A DNA stretch of 64,000 nt from Haematococcus lacustris (Eukaryota; Chlorophyta; Chlorophyceae; Chlamydomonadales; Haematococcaceae): contig JASKMD010000008.1 of the NCBI GenBank assembly GCA_030144725.1, positions 8,592,787 to 8,656,786 on the forward strand, written 5' to 3'. Positions 11,075 to 21,154 of the stretch are shown one piece after another. Both the position numbers and the translations under genes were made by a program. Under the pieces are notes generated by a model. The model was not told the origin of the DNA and searched no databases. It saw nothing but the letters and a program-made list of their open reading frames with translations. How positions within the stretch are numbered: position 1 is the stretch's first letter; each line of letters begins with the position of its first letter.

Positions 11075-11982
11075 TGCAGGGTGTCCTTGGCATCACTGTT
11101 TCTTACGAGGGTCATGCATCGAGGGGATCATTTCTTACACTCCTCATGAGCCCTGGCTGCACTGGCCCAACAACCAAGCGGAACATAACCAACAACACAG
11201 GCCCTACACTGTGCTGCACTTGTGGAAGTCGGGGTGTGTGCTGCTACTGTACTGCACCTGCTCCTGTACTGCACCTGCCACTGGTGGTTGCAGTGGTGTG
11301 CTGCAAGCCTGCTTTGGGTGTGCTGCAGTGATGCACATGTGAGGGCAGCTCAACACCATGAGATGCGGGCTGTGCCAGCCAGGGGCCCACAGCCGGACAG
11401 GGAGCGTGTGGCGGCTCGGGCTGCTGAGGCTGCCGGGGCTGAGGCACGCAGATGGTGCGGCTGCGGGCGGAGCGGGGCAGCTGCTAAGGTAGGGATGGGG
11501 GCTGGCTGCTGGTTAACCGCTGGCATGGTGGTGGACAGCTGCAGTGATGCGGGTGAGCAAGGAGGCAGCAGGGAGGTCACGGGCATTCGCGGCGCAAGGG
11601 CCACGGGCTCCTGAGGGGCTGGAGGGATGGGGCAAGGGGCTGCATCTGAGGGGCCAGCGCCAGCACTGCTGTGGAGTGTGTTCCTGCAGGCAGCATGGCA
11701 GAACATGGAAGGTCAGGCAGCTACCCAAGATGGGTGCGGCAAGCATGTGTTGCTCATGGCATCGCAAAGCAGGCGTGAGCTGGCAACCAGGGTGAGTGCA
11801 GGTGTGGCAGGCATGCCCTATCAGCTTGTCAAGACAATGCTCCTATGACTCGCCATGGTGCAGTGACTGTCGAGCAGGTGGCATCACAGGTCACATCCAC
11901 TGTGGCAGCTGGCTGGGTGCACGGGTGGCCGGGTGCCTTGCAGGATGCTGTGGCGCTCTGATGGAATGTCCAGAGTGGTAGT
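11075..11982 (+). CDS. Possible multi-exon gene, unrecognised
   Basis: Several acceptor-open-donor segments lie in series. One at about 11331-11488 follows CTGCAG, encodes an Ala/Arg-rich stretch with RRWCGCGRSG and ends before GTAGGG. Another at about 11691-11793 follows TGCAG, encodes TQDGCGKHVLLMASQSRREL and ends before GTGAGTG. A third from about 11867 encodes a Cys-containing stretch ending MECPEW and a stop at 11980-11982. An upstream open piece at about 11081-11205 contains VLGITVSYEGH. No domain is recognised and the joins are not proven. It may be a gene remnant. Confidence 0.22.
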
Positions 11983-12289
11983 CACAGAAATGCAAGCAAT
12001 CAGGGACCTACGGTCAACCATGACGCACAACATGTCATGTGTCAGTAACAGTGGAGTGGTGCGACGTTGTGATTGTGCTTGGAAGTGCGAGTGACCAGTC
12101 TGCCAGTGAGCTAGATGGGCGCCATCGACTCACAACGCGACCAAGGCAGGCGATCCCGGAGCATAGATGGTCTCAACGCACAACTGAGCCGCTGGTTGCT
12201 TGCTGGCTGCTGCTCGCCCGCTGCCGCCATCGCGCTGCGGACCGACCGGGGGCAGCACCCGGCAATTTCACTTGTGCATTTACACAAGC

Positions 12290-12380
12290 CTGCCATCAAC
12301 CCGCCATGCGCAGATCCCTCAGCATAACCGAATGCATGTCAAGGTAGGCGGGATGAAGCCGGAGAAATGCGCGGTATAGG
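12290..12380 (+). promoter_or_regulatory. Leader-gene promoter module
   Basis: The words CGCAGATCCC, AACCGAATGCATG, AGGTAGGCGG, GAAGCCGGAGAAA and CGCGGTATA precede the ATG at 12381. The same order recurs at about 16340-16440, 23325-23385, 24335-24382 and 37065-37160, so it is a duplicated upstream region. Confidence 0.45.
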
Positions 12381-12581
12381 ATGATGTCGACATGCACAAT
12401 GCTAGGAGTCTGTTGCTACTCTCCCGTCCTGGTAGTCCGACTTGTGGGTCTGGTCCTGCTGATGGCTATCTCTTTAGGAGTCTGGCACTATGCTCCTCAG
12501 CTCGAAGACATCAAGCACCACGGCCCCGGCTACGTTGTAGGGTATGTATGCGACATGCTCCTGTGCCGCATGATAGGATAG
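12381..12581 (+). CDS. Orphan secretory leader exon, paralogue of 16441
   Basis: The reading frame starts MMSTCTMLGVCCY and then has a hydrophobic core (VVRLVGLVLLMAISLGVW) typical of a signal peptide. It is preceded by the promoter module also found upstream of 16441. A donor-like GGGTATGTATG lies near 12540, so the first exon may end there. No following exon is recognised, because Fanzor debris starts about 250 bases downstream. It is probably the first exon of a broken secreted-protein gene. Confidence 0.35.
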   Translation: MMSTCTMLGVCCYSPVLVVRLVGLVLLMAISLGVWHYAPQLEDIKHHGPGYVVGYVCDMLLCRMIG

Positions 12582-12797
12582 GATATCCAGCTGCCTCAAC
12601 CCTGAACACGTTGGTAGTTGAGGCAACCTTGCTCAGAAGCCAACTTGCATACAGCTTCACCGACTACTCGGCTATCAACTCAACCCAGCTCAATCAAACA
12701 TAACCCATTCAACATTCAGCCCCAACAAAACTCATTCAACAAGGAACGGCTATCAACAAGCAACGGCTATCAACCCAACCCAGCTCAATCAACATTC

Positions 12798-13200
12798 AGG
12801 GCTGAGATCAGGCAGCGCTGCCTCCACGAGGCCACGAATTGCAGCCTTGATGACCTGGCGCCGCTCTCCAACTACCTCTTGCTGCCCACTGCCACTGGCA
12901 CCTACATACATGGGACGGCATAGCACACGCGCAGCAACTTGATTCAGGGGGTCGCAGTATCGCGTGGTGCACACTGCGTCGCTTCGTCAGGGGGGCCTCG
13001 TCAAGGTTTGCGGCTGTGCGGCTTACCGGCTGCACTCTGTGCGGGGCGCTTGCGCTTCTTATTCCGCGACATTTGAGGGCTTCAGCAACATTATCCGAGC
13101 GCAGTGGCCGTGCGGGGTGGTGCATCAGGTCGCCATCCAACCAGAGTGCTGGTACCCGGAATGAGGCGGAAGTGATGTTACACATTTCACACAAGGCTCA
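12798..13200 (-). pseudogene. Fanzor fragment I, 5' end only
   Basis: A minus-strand copy of the first exons of the Fanzor element seen more fully at 16671-18480 and 54164-55580. The start at 13072 encodes the strongly basic leader MSRNKKRKRPAQSAA, a plausible nuclear localisation signal, followed by a GTAAGCC donor. After an acceptor near 12975 comes CTTRYCDPLNQVAARVLCRP and then the region ending in LVEAALPDLSP. The copy stops at about 12798, so all nuclease domains are missing. A (GGCTCA)n run at 13195-13218 marks its upstream edge, as in the other copies. Confidence 0.65.
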
Positions 13201-13218
13201 GGCTCAGGCTCAGGCTCA

Positions 13219-13640
13219 GACGTGTTGGTGCTGTATCAGTTGGTAGTTAGGTCCTGCAGCGGAGACAGCTTACAGTGAAGTGCAGCGGAGCGCGTCGGTA
13301 CAGTGGCGCGTCGGTCTGACAGTTGAGACCTGCAGCGGAGACCTGCAGCGGAGACCTCAGCGGAGACAGCTTACAGTGCGGCGACCTCATCAGCGGAGAC
13401 AGCTTACAGTGCGGCGTAGCGGAGCGAGACACTCTCATGCCCAGGTCCTGGGAGAGTGTCCACAGAAATGTTGCAAGGCGGGAAATGCCTACCCCCTGTT
13501 CTGCCGCTTGACCCTTTAGTACCTTCAGACCTGACGGGCTGGGTACCTTCAGGCACAGAGGTCACTACTAGCTATGAAACACAATGGTGGCAGCTCAGGC
13601 TGGAGATATCGCATCGGTTTAACTCAATTGCAAGCACCTA
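13219..13640. repeat. GCAGCGGAGAC direct repeats
   Basis: Repeated words CTGCAGCGGAGAC, CAGCTTACAGTG and GCGCGTCGGT occur here. The block at 13252-13320 recurs nearly unchanged at 19851-19917, just upstream of Fanzor copy B. No gene is seen. Confidence 0.6.
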
Positions 13641-13974
13641 GCAAGTACAACAAAGCTCAACTACCCACTGCAACGAATTTCATTGGATGCAGCCACCGAT
13701 GATGCATTCCGATGTGTTGGTGCTGTATCAGTGCCCAATCAATGACCCACCGCTTGATACAAATGACACACTGCCTCCTCTACTGCTTTTAATGCTGATG
13801 CTACATATTGCTCCCACCACTGCTGCTGATCTTGCGGCTGCCCCTACCGCCCCCCGAGCGCCAGCTGGAGAAACGAGGCGCAGCCCCTCCCTCCAGCAAG
13901 GGTCACAATTGTGGTCAGTCCTTCTACAGCCTAGGCTACTGCACCCACAGCAACTCCACCAAGCGCAGCACCCC

Positions 13975-16236
13975 TCACAGCTTGCCTCCAGGACTTGCAC
14001 TGCCAGGAGATGGTGATGGTGCCGGCGCTGCTGCCATGCTACACTTCTGAGTCGCTGCCGCAGATCGGGTGCAATTAACTGCACATCACACAACAGGTCA
14101 CACAACACAAGAGGTCACACTGCGGGTTTCACAGCGGGCAGCTTGGCACATGGTGTGTTGCAGCATCACATGCAGCATGGCCATGCCGTTGCTGGCATTG
14201 GTGCTAATGGCTGCAGCAGCAGGATTGATGTCTGGCCGGAGTGGAAAGAGTGCATGAGCAGGAGCTGTTAGTCCAAGAGGTTGCTTCCCTGCCAGCTTGT
14301 ATCCCACCCTCCGGGCACCCATCCCACAACTCACGGTTATATTTGCATGGGATCCTGAACAATGAGATCACTGCATGAGGGGTGCCAGCATTAACACAGG
14401 TCAAGCAGGGTTTGGGTCAGACAGCAGCAGCGCAACGCAAGTTGGGGAGGTTTAAAAGGAGGCAATCGGAGCCCGCCCCCTTGTGTGCGCAGCCAAATCT
14501 CCTGCTTACTGAACCCTCGAGCGGAGCCCACCCACACCGGAACGATCGGAGCCCACCCACAAATGGCCGCTGCTAGCTCAAAGGACCAGGCAGCTCAAGG
14601 GCAAAGGGTTTGAAGCCATGCACCACAAGCCCCAGAGGTCAGAGAGGATAGTGGCACTCACTACGGCTGTACAGACGGCTCTGCACTATGGCTGGGGGGT
14701 CACCGACAGCGGCCCGGCAACCGCATCCCTGCATGCCAGCAGGCGGCAGTAGCGGCAGCAGCGGCAGCAGCAGAAGCAGCAAACGATCCAGTAAGATAGA
14801 AAGATGGGGTGCGACTGCAACAGGGGCTAAACATGAGTTTCGCATGGGCTTTGCATGAGCCATATACACAAGAACCCTGTCGTTCATTGTGTTGCCCAAA
14901 TCCTTAGTTGTTGGGCTAATCATAAGGCCTGTCTTCCAGTGCTTGACCCGGTGTTTCTGTGCAGCTCATCAACTTGTGGAATTGCTGCCTTTGCAGTTAA
15001 CCCAGGTAAACATGCCCTTATTCATCTTGAGGTGCTTGCCAATACTGGCCACATAGGATAGTCTGGTAGCAGATGGCGCCAGCTGTGCTGCAGCATTGTG
15101 CGCCTCTCAAACGCAGCGAGCCCCAGCCCAGTTCCATGCCAGCAAGTGGGCCTCTCATGTGGGCCTACCATGGGCCGCTCAGGGACCCAGCCAACCCCCA
15201 CCAGGCCATGGCCCACTCATTGTCAGCTGCACCACCATCACCACCACCACCAACCCTGCCATGAGCAAGATTGTGCACCATGCAGGTCTTGTGCTCATGC
15301 AAGAAACAGAGCCTGGCATGTCTGCTTGGCCTTGCCCATCCGCGATGAACAGGCCATGTGCACACAGGCTGTGTGCCGCATGCTGTACATCGCTTGCACC
15401 ATCAGCCTGGTCTGCCAGCCTGGCATTACTGCCCCTACTTCATTCTTTATTTCAACACTTTATGGGAGCTTGACCATCACATGCTGTCCAGAGGCAGAGC
15501 CAGGACAAGCCCTGTTCTCCCATGTTTCTCTTTTGCAGCCCAGACCCACCTGAGCGTTGTCTTCACAGGCGGCAATGCAGCAGGCAGCAGAGGGGGAGAC
15601 CTTCTCAAAAGCGATGTACAAGTTGCGTTCTCTGTCCTCCTCGTCCAACAGCTCCTTCATGGTGTTAAGAAGGTTTTGGTTGTCCATCAGTGGACTGACC
15701 TGTGGCAAGGGACACAGCATGGCCACTAGTCAGGCATACAACACAACAGAAGCAGCAGCAGGGGCGACAGAGGCAGCAGCAGCACTTCTACAAAGTGAAG
15801 ATGACACATCATGCAGCAAAGCAGCCAGGCATGCAGGCTTCTTAATGCTGCGTCTGATGCTCACTAGGGAAATGCCTTTGGGTAAGCCCATGCTGCCCAG
15901 GGCCCCGTCCACTTCTGCCATGCACTTGATTCCAAAGTTGACAGCATACGGCGTGCAGTAGTCCTCCGACTTGTTGCCGACAGCCCATCCTGTGCAGCGA
16001 CAGCCACAGCACCAACCGCCAAGCAGCCGCGGCTTATGGCGGTATGGTTAGAGGCATGATGAGAGTGGCTGCTGCGCGGTATGGTGCTGGGCACTGTTGG
16101 GGTTTTGGCTAGCTGGCGTGCGACGAGGACTCTAGGCTCACAACACTTAGAGCGCATACCACCGACAGCACTGCGACAGCTTACCAGCTGCTGCGAAGAT
16201 GAGCACGCCAACAAGGAGTGCGAGCGAGCCACGCAT
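13975..16236 (-). CDS. Secreted ten-cysteine protein, family member 1
   Basis: Six exons on the minus strand: 16236-16185, 15989-15865, 15699-15550, 14728-14665, 14370-14335 and 14078-13975, giving about 176 residues. All joins use GT...AG and keep frame; phases are 1, 0, 0, 1, 1. Exon 1 is a signal peptide (MRGSLALLVGVLIFAAAG). The mature chain has ten cysteines spaced C-x10-C-x58-CC-x3-C-x6-C-x-C-x25-C-x5-C-x9-C, which suggests five disulfides and an extracellular or wall location. The C-terminus is a short Pro/Ser tail ending GKL. Exon boundaries and cysteines match members at 21155, 35163 and 48298, which supports the model. The C..C..CC..CxC..C..C order recalls the plant eight-cysteine lipid-transfer fold, but the second gap is too long, so the function is unknown. 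Intron 3 carries about 430 extra bases (about 14948-15380) compared with member 2. Confidence 0.75.
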
Positions 16237-16440
16237 TGCGATGTACTTATGTGGCTGAGTGTCTTGCGGCAGAGTCCACTATGCCCAGGTCCAGTGTCCC
16301 AGTTCCAACGGTCATTGCCGGCAAGCGTGTGACCCGGCGGCCATTAATAAAAAACATAACCCGCCACGCGCAGATCCCACAGCAAAACCGAATGCATGGT
16401 TAGGTAGGCGGGAGGAAGCCGGAGAAACACGCGGTATAAG
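16237..16440. promoter_or_regulatory. Divergent promoter between secreted-protein gene and leader exon
   Basis: About 200 bases separate the minus-strand start at 16236 from the plus-strand start at 16441. The stretch contains GTGTGACCCGGCGGCCAT, CGCCACGCGCAGATCCCAC and CGCGGTATAAG (TATA-like, just before the plus-strand ATG). The arrangement recurs upstream of the paralogous genes at 23209 and 36961, so it is a duplicated unit. Confidence 0.5.
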
Positions 16441-16611
16441 ATGATGTCGACATGCTCAATGCCGAGAGTATCGTCGCTACGTGCCGTCCTGGTAGTCCGA
16501 CTTCTGGGTCTCGTCCTGCTAATGGCTTTCTGTTCCGGAGCTTGGGCACTATGCTCTTCAGCTCGAATACTTCAGGCACAACGGCCCCAGCTGCGTTGCA
16601 GGGGATGATAG
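16441..16611 (+). CDS. Secretory leader exon, divergent partner of member 1
   Basis: The frame of 56 codons starts MMSTCSMPRVSSLRAVL and has a signal-peptide core (VVRLLGLVLLMAFCSGAWA) with a good cleavage context after AWA, then LCSSARILQAQRPQL. The first 36 residues are closely matched at 12381, and a shorter version is at 24383. Downstream, at about 16671, a Fanzor-element end begins, so any further exons have been lost or displaced. It is likely the remaining first exon of a second secreted protein. Confidence 0.35.
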
Positions 16612-16670
16612 GATACTCGTTTCAGCCTGAACCAGTTTCAGCCCCAACAAAACTCATTCAACAAGGAACG

Positions 16671-18480
16671 ACATGTCGGCCTGTGGGTAATCTCACTCAG
16701 CTACTACAAACACGTTGTAGCATCCTCGGTCGCACCCTTGATGACTACCAACCCCACTCCGGTGGCACTCGTTCCTGGGGCTAATCCCCCTTGACCACTG
16801 GGCACCTCATCAAAACTAACAGCTTAACGCTTTGTAAGGCTAACAGCCTTCTCAAACTACTAGGGCCTATGCATTGTTACGGGCCCGGCTGTTGCTGTGA
16901 GCTGACGCCCTATGAAGGGCAGATCCACTGGCTCCTTGACTACCTGGCTGCGCACGAAGTGCACACTGATGCTCACCCCATCCGTCTCTACCCTGCGCGC
17001 AAAGTCCCACCCGCTGTTCTGCAGCTGGCTGTACTGTATGAACCGCTGCCACTGGGGTAGGCTGTCTGCCTCAACTTGGGGCCTTGTGAGGGTGGTCATG
17101 CCCAGGTCAGCCAGGACACCATGCAGCACCCTGTCATCAATGACAAAGTGCCGCGCCCGCACCCCCACCATGGGGAGCATGGTGAAGGGGCGCGGGCACG
17201 TGTCATGTTGTTGCCAGCCCTCTAGGCTGCGGTTGACAAACAATGCATAGCGCACCCTCTTCTCTAGGGGCAGCCTGCCTGCCCCCCCCTTCCTTATGTA
17301 GTCCACTCCCTCCAGCCACCGGGCCTCCAGCCCCAGCAGGCTACGATGCTTGGCTACCTCCGCCACCAACCTAGGCTGCCGCAGCACACTATTGACTGAC
17401 AGGCGCCACCTGTGCTCCCGGTCTGGCAGGCTGTAGTCAAGCCTGCCTAGCACCAGCTAGGAGAAATGTTTCTGAGCATTCCTGTTGAACCCCCCCTCAA
17501 CCACCCCAATAGCTTTGCCCCACCACTTGATGAAGCGGCCTGGGTGCCGGTAGAACTCATTGATGCTGGTGCTGATTTTGGTGGCGTTGGCGTTGAGGGA
17601 TATGCCATCCCCTGTCAGGCGCACCTCATCCAGCTGCTGGAGCATTGCCACCGGCCAAGCGCTGCTGGGCTGCTCAAACACAGCCACCTCGGCAGGCAGC
17701 AGCTTGATGCCGCTGTCATGGGGACCACGCATCAGATGCTCAAGCACCCTGGCGGTGTTCAGCAGCTCCATGGCATCTTTGATCTGTGACAGCAGCTTAG
17801 GGTCCAAGATGTTGAGCTGCACTGGGGGGGGCAGCTGCGCTGGGGCGGCGGCAGAGCGGGGGGAGCTGCGTGTGGCAAGGTGGGGGTGAGTATAGGAAGG
17901 GCAAGCTGGGTCGGGCGGGGGAGGGGCGCTTGGGGCTGGACCTGCTGCTGGGAAGCCTGCAGTGGGCTGGCCTAGGAAGGATTGGAGCAGCATGGAGAGG
18001 CACAGGACCGCTGTTATGCAACACTGCTTGCTGCCCATGGTCATGCGCTTGTTGACCTCCGCCACAACTGCGTCTACTTGCGCTGGGCTGAGATCAGGCA
18101 GCGCTGCCTCCACGAGGCCACGAATTGCAGCCTTGATGACCTGGCGCCGCTCTCCAACTACCTCTTGCTGCCCACTGCCACTGGCACCTACATACATGGG
18201 ACGGCATAGCACACGCGCAGCAACTTGAATCAGGGGGTCGCAGTATCGCGTGGTGCACACTGCGTCGCTTCGTCAGGGGGGCCTCGTCAAGCTTTGCGGC
18301 TTTGCGGCTTACCGGCTGCACTCTGTGCGGGGCGCTTGCGCTTCTTATTCCGCGACATTTGAGGGCTTCAGCAACATTATCCAAGCGCAGTGGCCGTGCG
18401 GGGTGGTGCATCAGGTCGCCATCCAACCAGAGTGCTGGTACCCGGAATGAGGCGGAAGTGATGTTACACATTTCACACAA
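16671..18480 (-). pseudogene. Fanzor copy II, N-terminal half with one stop
   Basis: Minus strand. The start lies at about 18357 with the basic leader MSRNKKRKRPAQSAA and a GTAAGCC donor; the next exon resumes near 18262 with CTTRYCDPLIQVAARVLCRP. The frame runs to 17460 and is broken by one TAG at 17457-17459. It continues in the same frame to 16860 with LEKRVRYALFVNRSLEGW and DDRVLHGVLADLGMTT, which match LHRRILYAIYVNRCLEEW and DTRVLHGVCSQLGLTT of Fanzor copy A. The RuvC part is absent: the frame runs instead into the element end, a block at 16680-16880 that also ends copy III and occurs alone at 18838-19020. It can neither be made full length nor cut DNA. Confidence 0.7.
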
Positions 18481-18483
18481 AAT

Positions 18484-18560
18484 GTAAGCTCAGGCTCAGG
18501 CTCAGGCTCAGGCTGCTGACTCCCACAATGTAGGCTCAGGCTCAGGCTTCCCTGAACCAG
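18484..18560. repeat. (GGCTCA)n hexamer at the Fanzor 5' edge
   Basis: Two runs of GGCTCA units follow CACAAAATGTAAG. The same hexamer sits at the same edge of the copies at 13195-13218 and 55580-55660, so it travels with the element. Confidence 0.75.
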
Positions 18561-18837
18561 TTTCAGGCAGCTGCACAGTCTTCAGATCTCAGGCCGGGTC
18601 GGGGTGTAAGACTTGCTTCTCATACAACAAGCACCTCACAGGACTACCTTGCGCAACCAGTATCTGCACGTTGGTAGTCCAAGTTGCATACAGCTTCACC
18701 ACCTACTCAGCTATCAACCCATCACCATCACCATTGTCATGCCATTGCGACATTTGCCAGCCAGCGTCAGTCAGCCATTGCATCCTCCCCCAATGCCATG
18801 CATCCCATGCATCCTCCCCCCATGGTAGCAGGCTCAG

Positions 18838-19020
18838 GCCAACAAAACTCATTCAACAAGGAACAACATGTCGGCCTGTGGGTAATCTCACTCAGCTACA
18901 ATCATATTGAAGCATCCTCGGTCGCACCCTTGATGAACACAAACCCCAAGTCGATGGCACGTTCCGGGGGCAAACCCCCCGACCACTGGGCACACCATCA
19001 AAACTAACAGCTTTACGCTT
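18838..19020. mobile_element. Fanzor-element terminal fragment
   Basis: The block starting GGAACAACATGTCGGCCTGT and ending near CAAAACTAACAGCTTTACGC is a diverged copy of the terminal segments at 16671-16840 and 54160-54330. Nothing coding remains. Confidence 0.6.
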
Positions 19021-19189
19021 ACATGGCTACCAGCCCGTTGCACTAGCAAGCACTAGTGAACTAGCAAACAGCCCTAGAGTGTGCCATGGCTCTAGGGCTC
19101 GGGTAGGGATGGAGGCTCCACGAGGAAGCTCCATTGTGGCTGCAGGTTTATTAATCGCTGCTGCTTTTGGCGATACCTGCAAGCACATA

Positions 19190-19460
19190 GGGCCACGACA
19201 TATGCTTAGTGTGCGGGGCAATGTGCGGGGCAACAAGTGCAACCAGGGCAACTTGTGGGGGCTGTGTGCGATGTGCGGGGCTTGCTTAGAGTGCGGGGCA
19301 ACCAGGGTGTGTTGGACTTGCTTAGAGTGCGGGGCAACCAGGGTGTGTGCTATGTGCGGGGCTGTGTGCGGGGCTATGTGCGGGGCTGTGTGCGGGGCTA
19401 TGTGCGGGGCGGGGCAACAAGTGCTATGTGCGGGGCTGTGCGGGGCTTACCTTTCAGAGA
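19190..19460. repeat. TGCGGGGC tandem repeat
   Basis: Repeated words TGTGCGGGGC, GGGGCAACCAGGG and TTGCTTAGAGTGCGG. The Cys-Gly-Ala frames across it are artefacts. Confidence 0.8.
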
Positions 19461-19929
19461 GGCCTGGCCGTTTGCCATTCTACGGGGCCGTGTACCATTG
19501 TTTACAAATTGCGCGGTCACGAATTAGCGCGTCGATCTGCGAACACAAGCACAAGCAATGGTTGCGGGGCTGCTATAGTAATCAGCTGCTATAGTGCGGG
19601 GCTGCTGCTTTGAGCAGTGCTTACCTTAACCCGCGGTTGCAGCTTGGGGCCCGAGCGGTAATCAGAGCAGGCCGCCACGCCTGCTCCAAATAAGAAGAAA
19701 AGAGGCAGTCTGTGGCAAACGGAACCTTTTCATAGTGTCCGCTGTCACACTGTGCGCTGTCCTTTGACAGCCGTTGCATTTGAGGACACGTCCTTAGCTG
19801 CTAGTTAGGTCCTGACAGGAGGACCTGGACTAGAGGCGTGCTGTCCTGAGACCTGCAGCGGAGACAGCTTACAGTGAAGTGCAGCGGAGCGCGTCGGTAC
19901 AGTGGCGCGTCGGTACTCCGACCTACAGG

Positions 19930-20408
19930 CCTGGGCTGATACCGCATGCTGTGAAGGAAGCCCTACAACATCTGCACCCAAGGTGGCGCGACTGCCCTAC
20001 ACAACTGCTGCAGACCTTACTGTCCCAGGCTGGCTGCAGTTGGAGAAGGAGATGGCGGGCTTGTCCATGGAGCGCCATGGGCGTGCCAAGCAGCTGGTGG
20101 TATTGTTTGGCGCAGCAGGCATTGGCACTCCCTCGCCAGCCAAGCACAGCAAGCGCACCAAGGCTGAGCAGGCAGCTGAGCCCACCCAACCCACCAAGGG
20201 CAAAGGCAAGGCCCAGGGCAAGGCTGCCAAAGCCAAGCCAGCACCACAGCCGTGCAGGTGGGTAGACAGGGACTGCAATGCAGCTCTGAATATGCAGCGC
20301 ATTGGGGAGAGCAGGTGGCGCCCACTGGAGCTGTGCTGGTGCCTGGACCTGCCAGCTCTGCCAGCCAAGGGCAAGGAGTACCCAAGCCTGGCTACAAGCG
20401 AGAGCTAG
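19930..20408 (+). pseudogene. Fanzor copy B, internally deleted
   Basis: The open frame contains LEKEMAGLSMERHGRAKQLV and VLFGAAGIGT, matching copy A before its RuvC-II region. It then jumps to PAKHSKRTKAEQ and the RuvC-III signature WVDRDCNAALNMQRIGES followed by RWRPLELCW and GKEYPSL. The segment with the catalytic glutamate and the RTS motif (VDEFRTS in copy A) is deleted, and the RuvC-I part is missing upstream. It cannot be a working nuclease. Its tail at 20461-20520 keeps the two hairpins found after copies A and C. Confidence 0.7.
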
Positions 20409-20460
20409 ACAAGCCACCCAATGCCCAGCATCAGCCTGTTGCGGCATGGTAATGTGCCTC

Positions 20461-20520
20461 CTCTTGAGCTGTCATCAGCTCACTATTAGTGCATGTTTGT
20501 CATGCCAACTCTAGGCTACA
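20461..20520 (+). ncRNA. Candidate Fanzor guide-RNA scaffold (fRNA), copy B
   Basis: Two small hairpins follow the pseudogene end. Hairpin 1 is GAGCTG-TCAT-CAGCTC at 20466-20481. Hairpin 2 is GCATG-TTTGT-CATGC at 20491-20505. The same pair lies after copies A and C with changed loops. TnpB and Fanzor guide RNAs are known to map to the 3' end of the nuclease gene. That this is such an RNA is inference. Confidence 0.4.
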
Positions 20521-21154
20521 GCCCTGTCACAGATGTCAGGCAATAGTGTGGGTGGTAGGCAACCATGCCATATGCATGGATTTATGCCATGTGCATGGGA
20601 ACTCCACAGAGTCCCTAGTGGTCCCTAGTGGTCCATGCCAATGTTTGCCCTAGTGAGGGCCAAGGTGCTGTCCCTCTGCCATGTCTGTAACAAACCTGGC
20701 TAACCCTACATTACATCAGCCGCTGTTGGCTCATGACGCGTCTAAACACAATGGTGGCAGCTCAGGCTGGAGAGTCCGCATCGTTGTAGCTCAATTGCAA
20801 CCACCTAGCAGTTACAACAAAACTCAACTACCAACTGCAGCAAATTACATTGATAGAAGCCGCCGACTGAGCATTCCAATTTATAGGTTCTGTATCAGTG
20901 CCCAAAGTTCATAACCCATCACGTGATGCAAGTGACACCACTGCTCCTCTCCTGCTTTTGCTGCTGCTGTTCTCACCACTGCTGCTGATCTTGTGGCTGT
21001 TCCTAACATCCCCTGAGCGCCAGCTGGAGAAACGAGGCGCAGCCCCTCCCTCCAACAATTGTGGCCATTCCTGCTGCAGCCTTGCTACTGCACCCACAGC
21101 CCCTCCACCAGTCAAGGGGTCCACACCCATGGCTCCCACCAAGCGCAGCACCCC

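Noticed and set aside
14639..14923. Frame with SPTTKDLGNTMNDRVLVYMA, also at 22071-22397, taken at first as an exon of the secreted proteins
   Set aside because: It is in intron 3 of members 1 and 2, absent from members 3 and 4, and would disturb the phase between exons 3 and 4.
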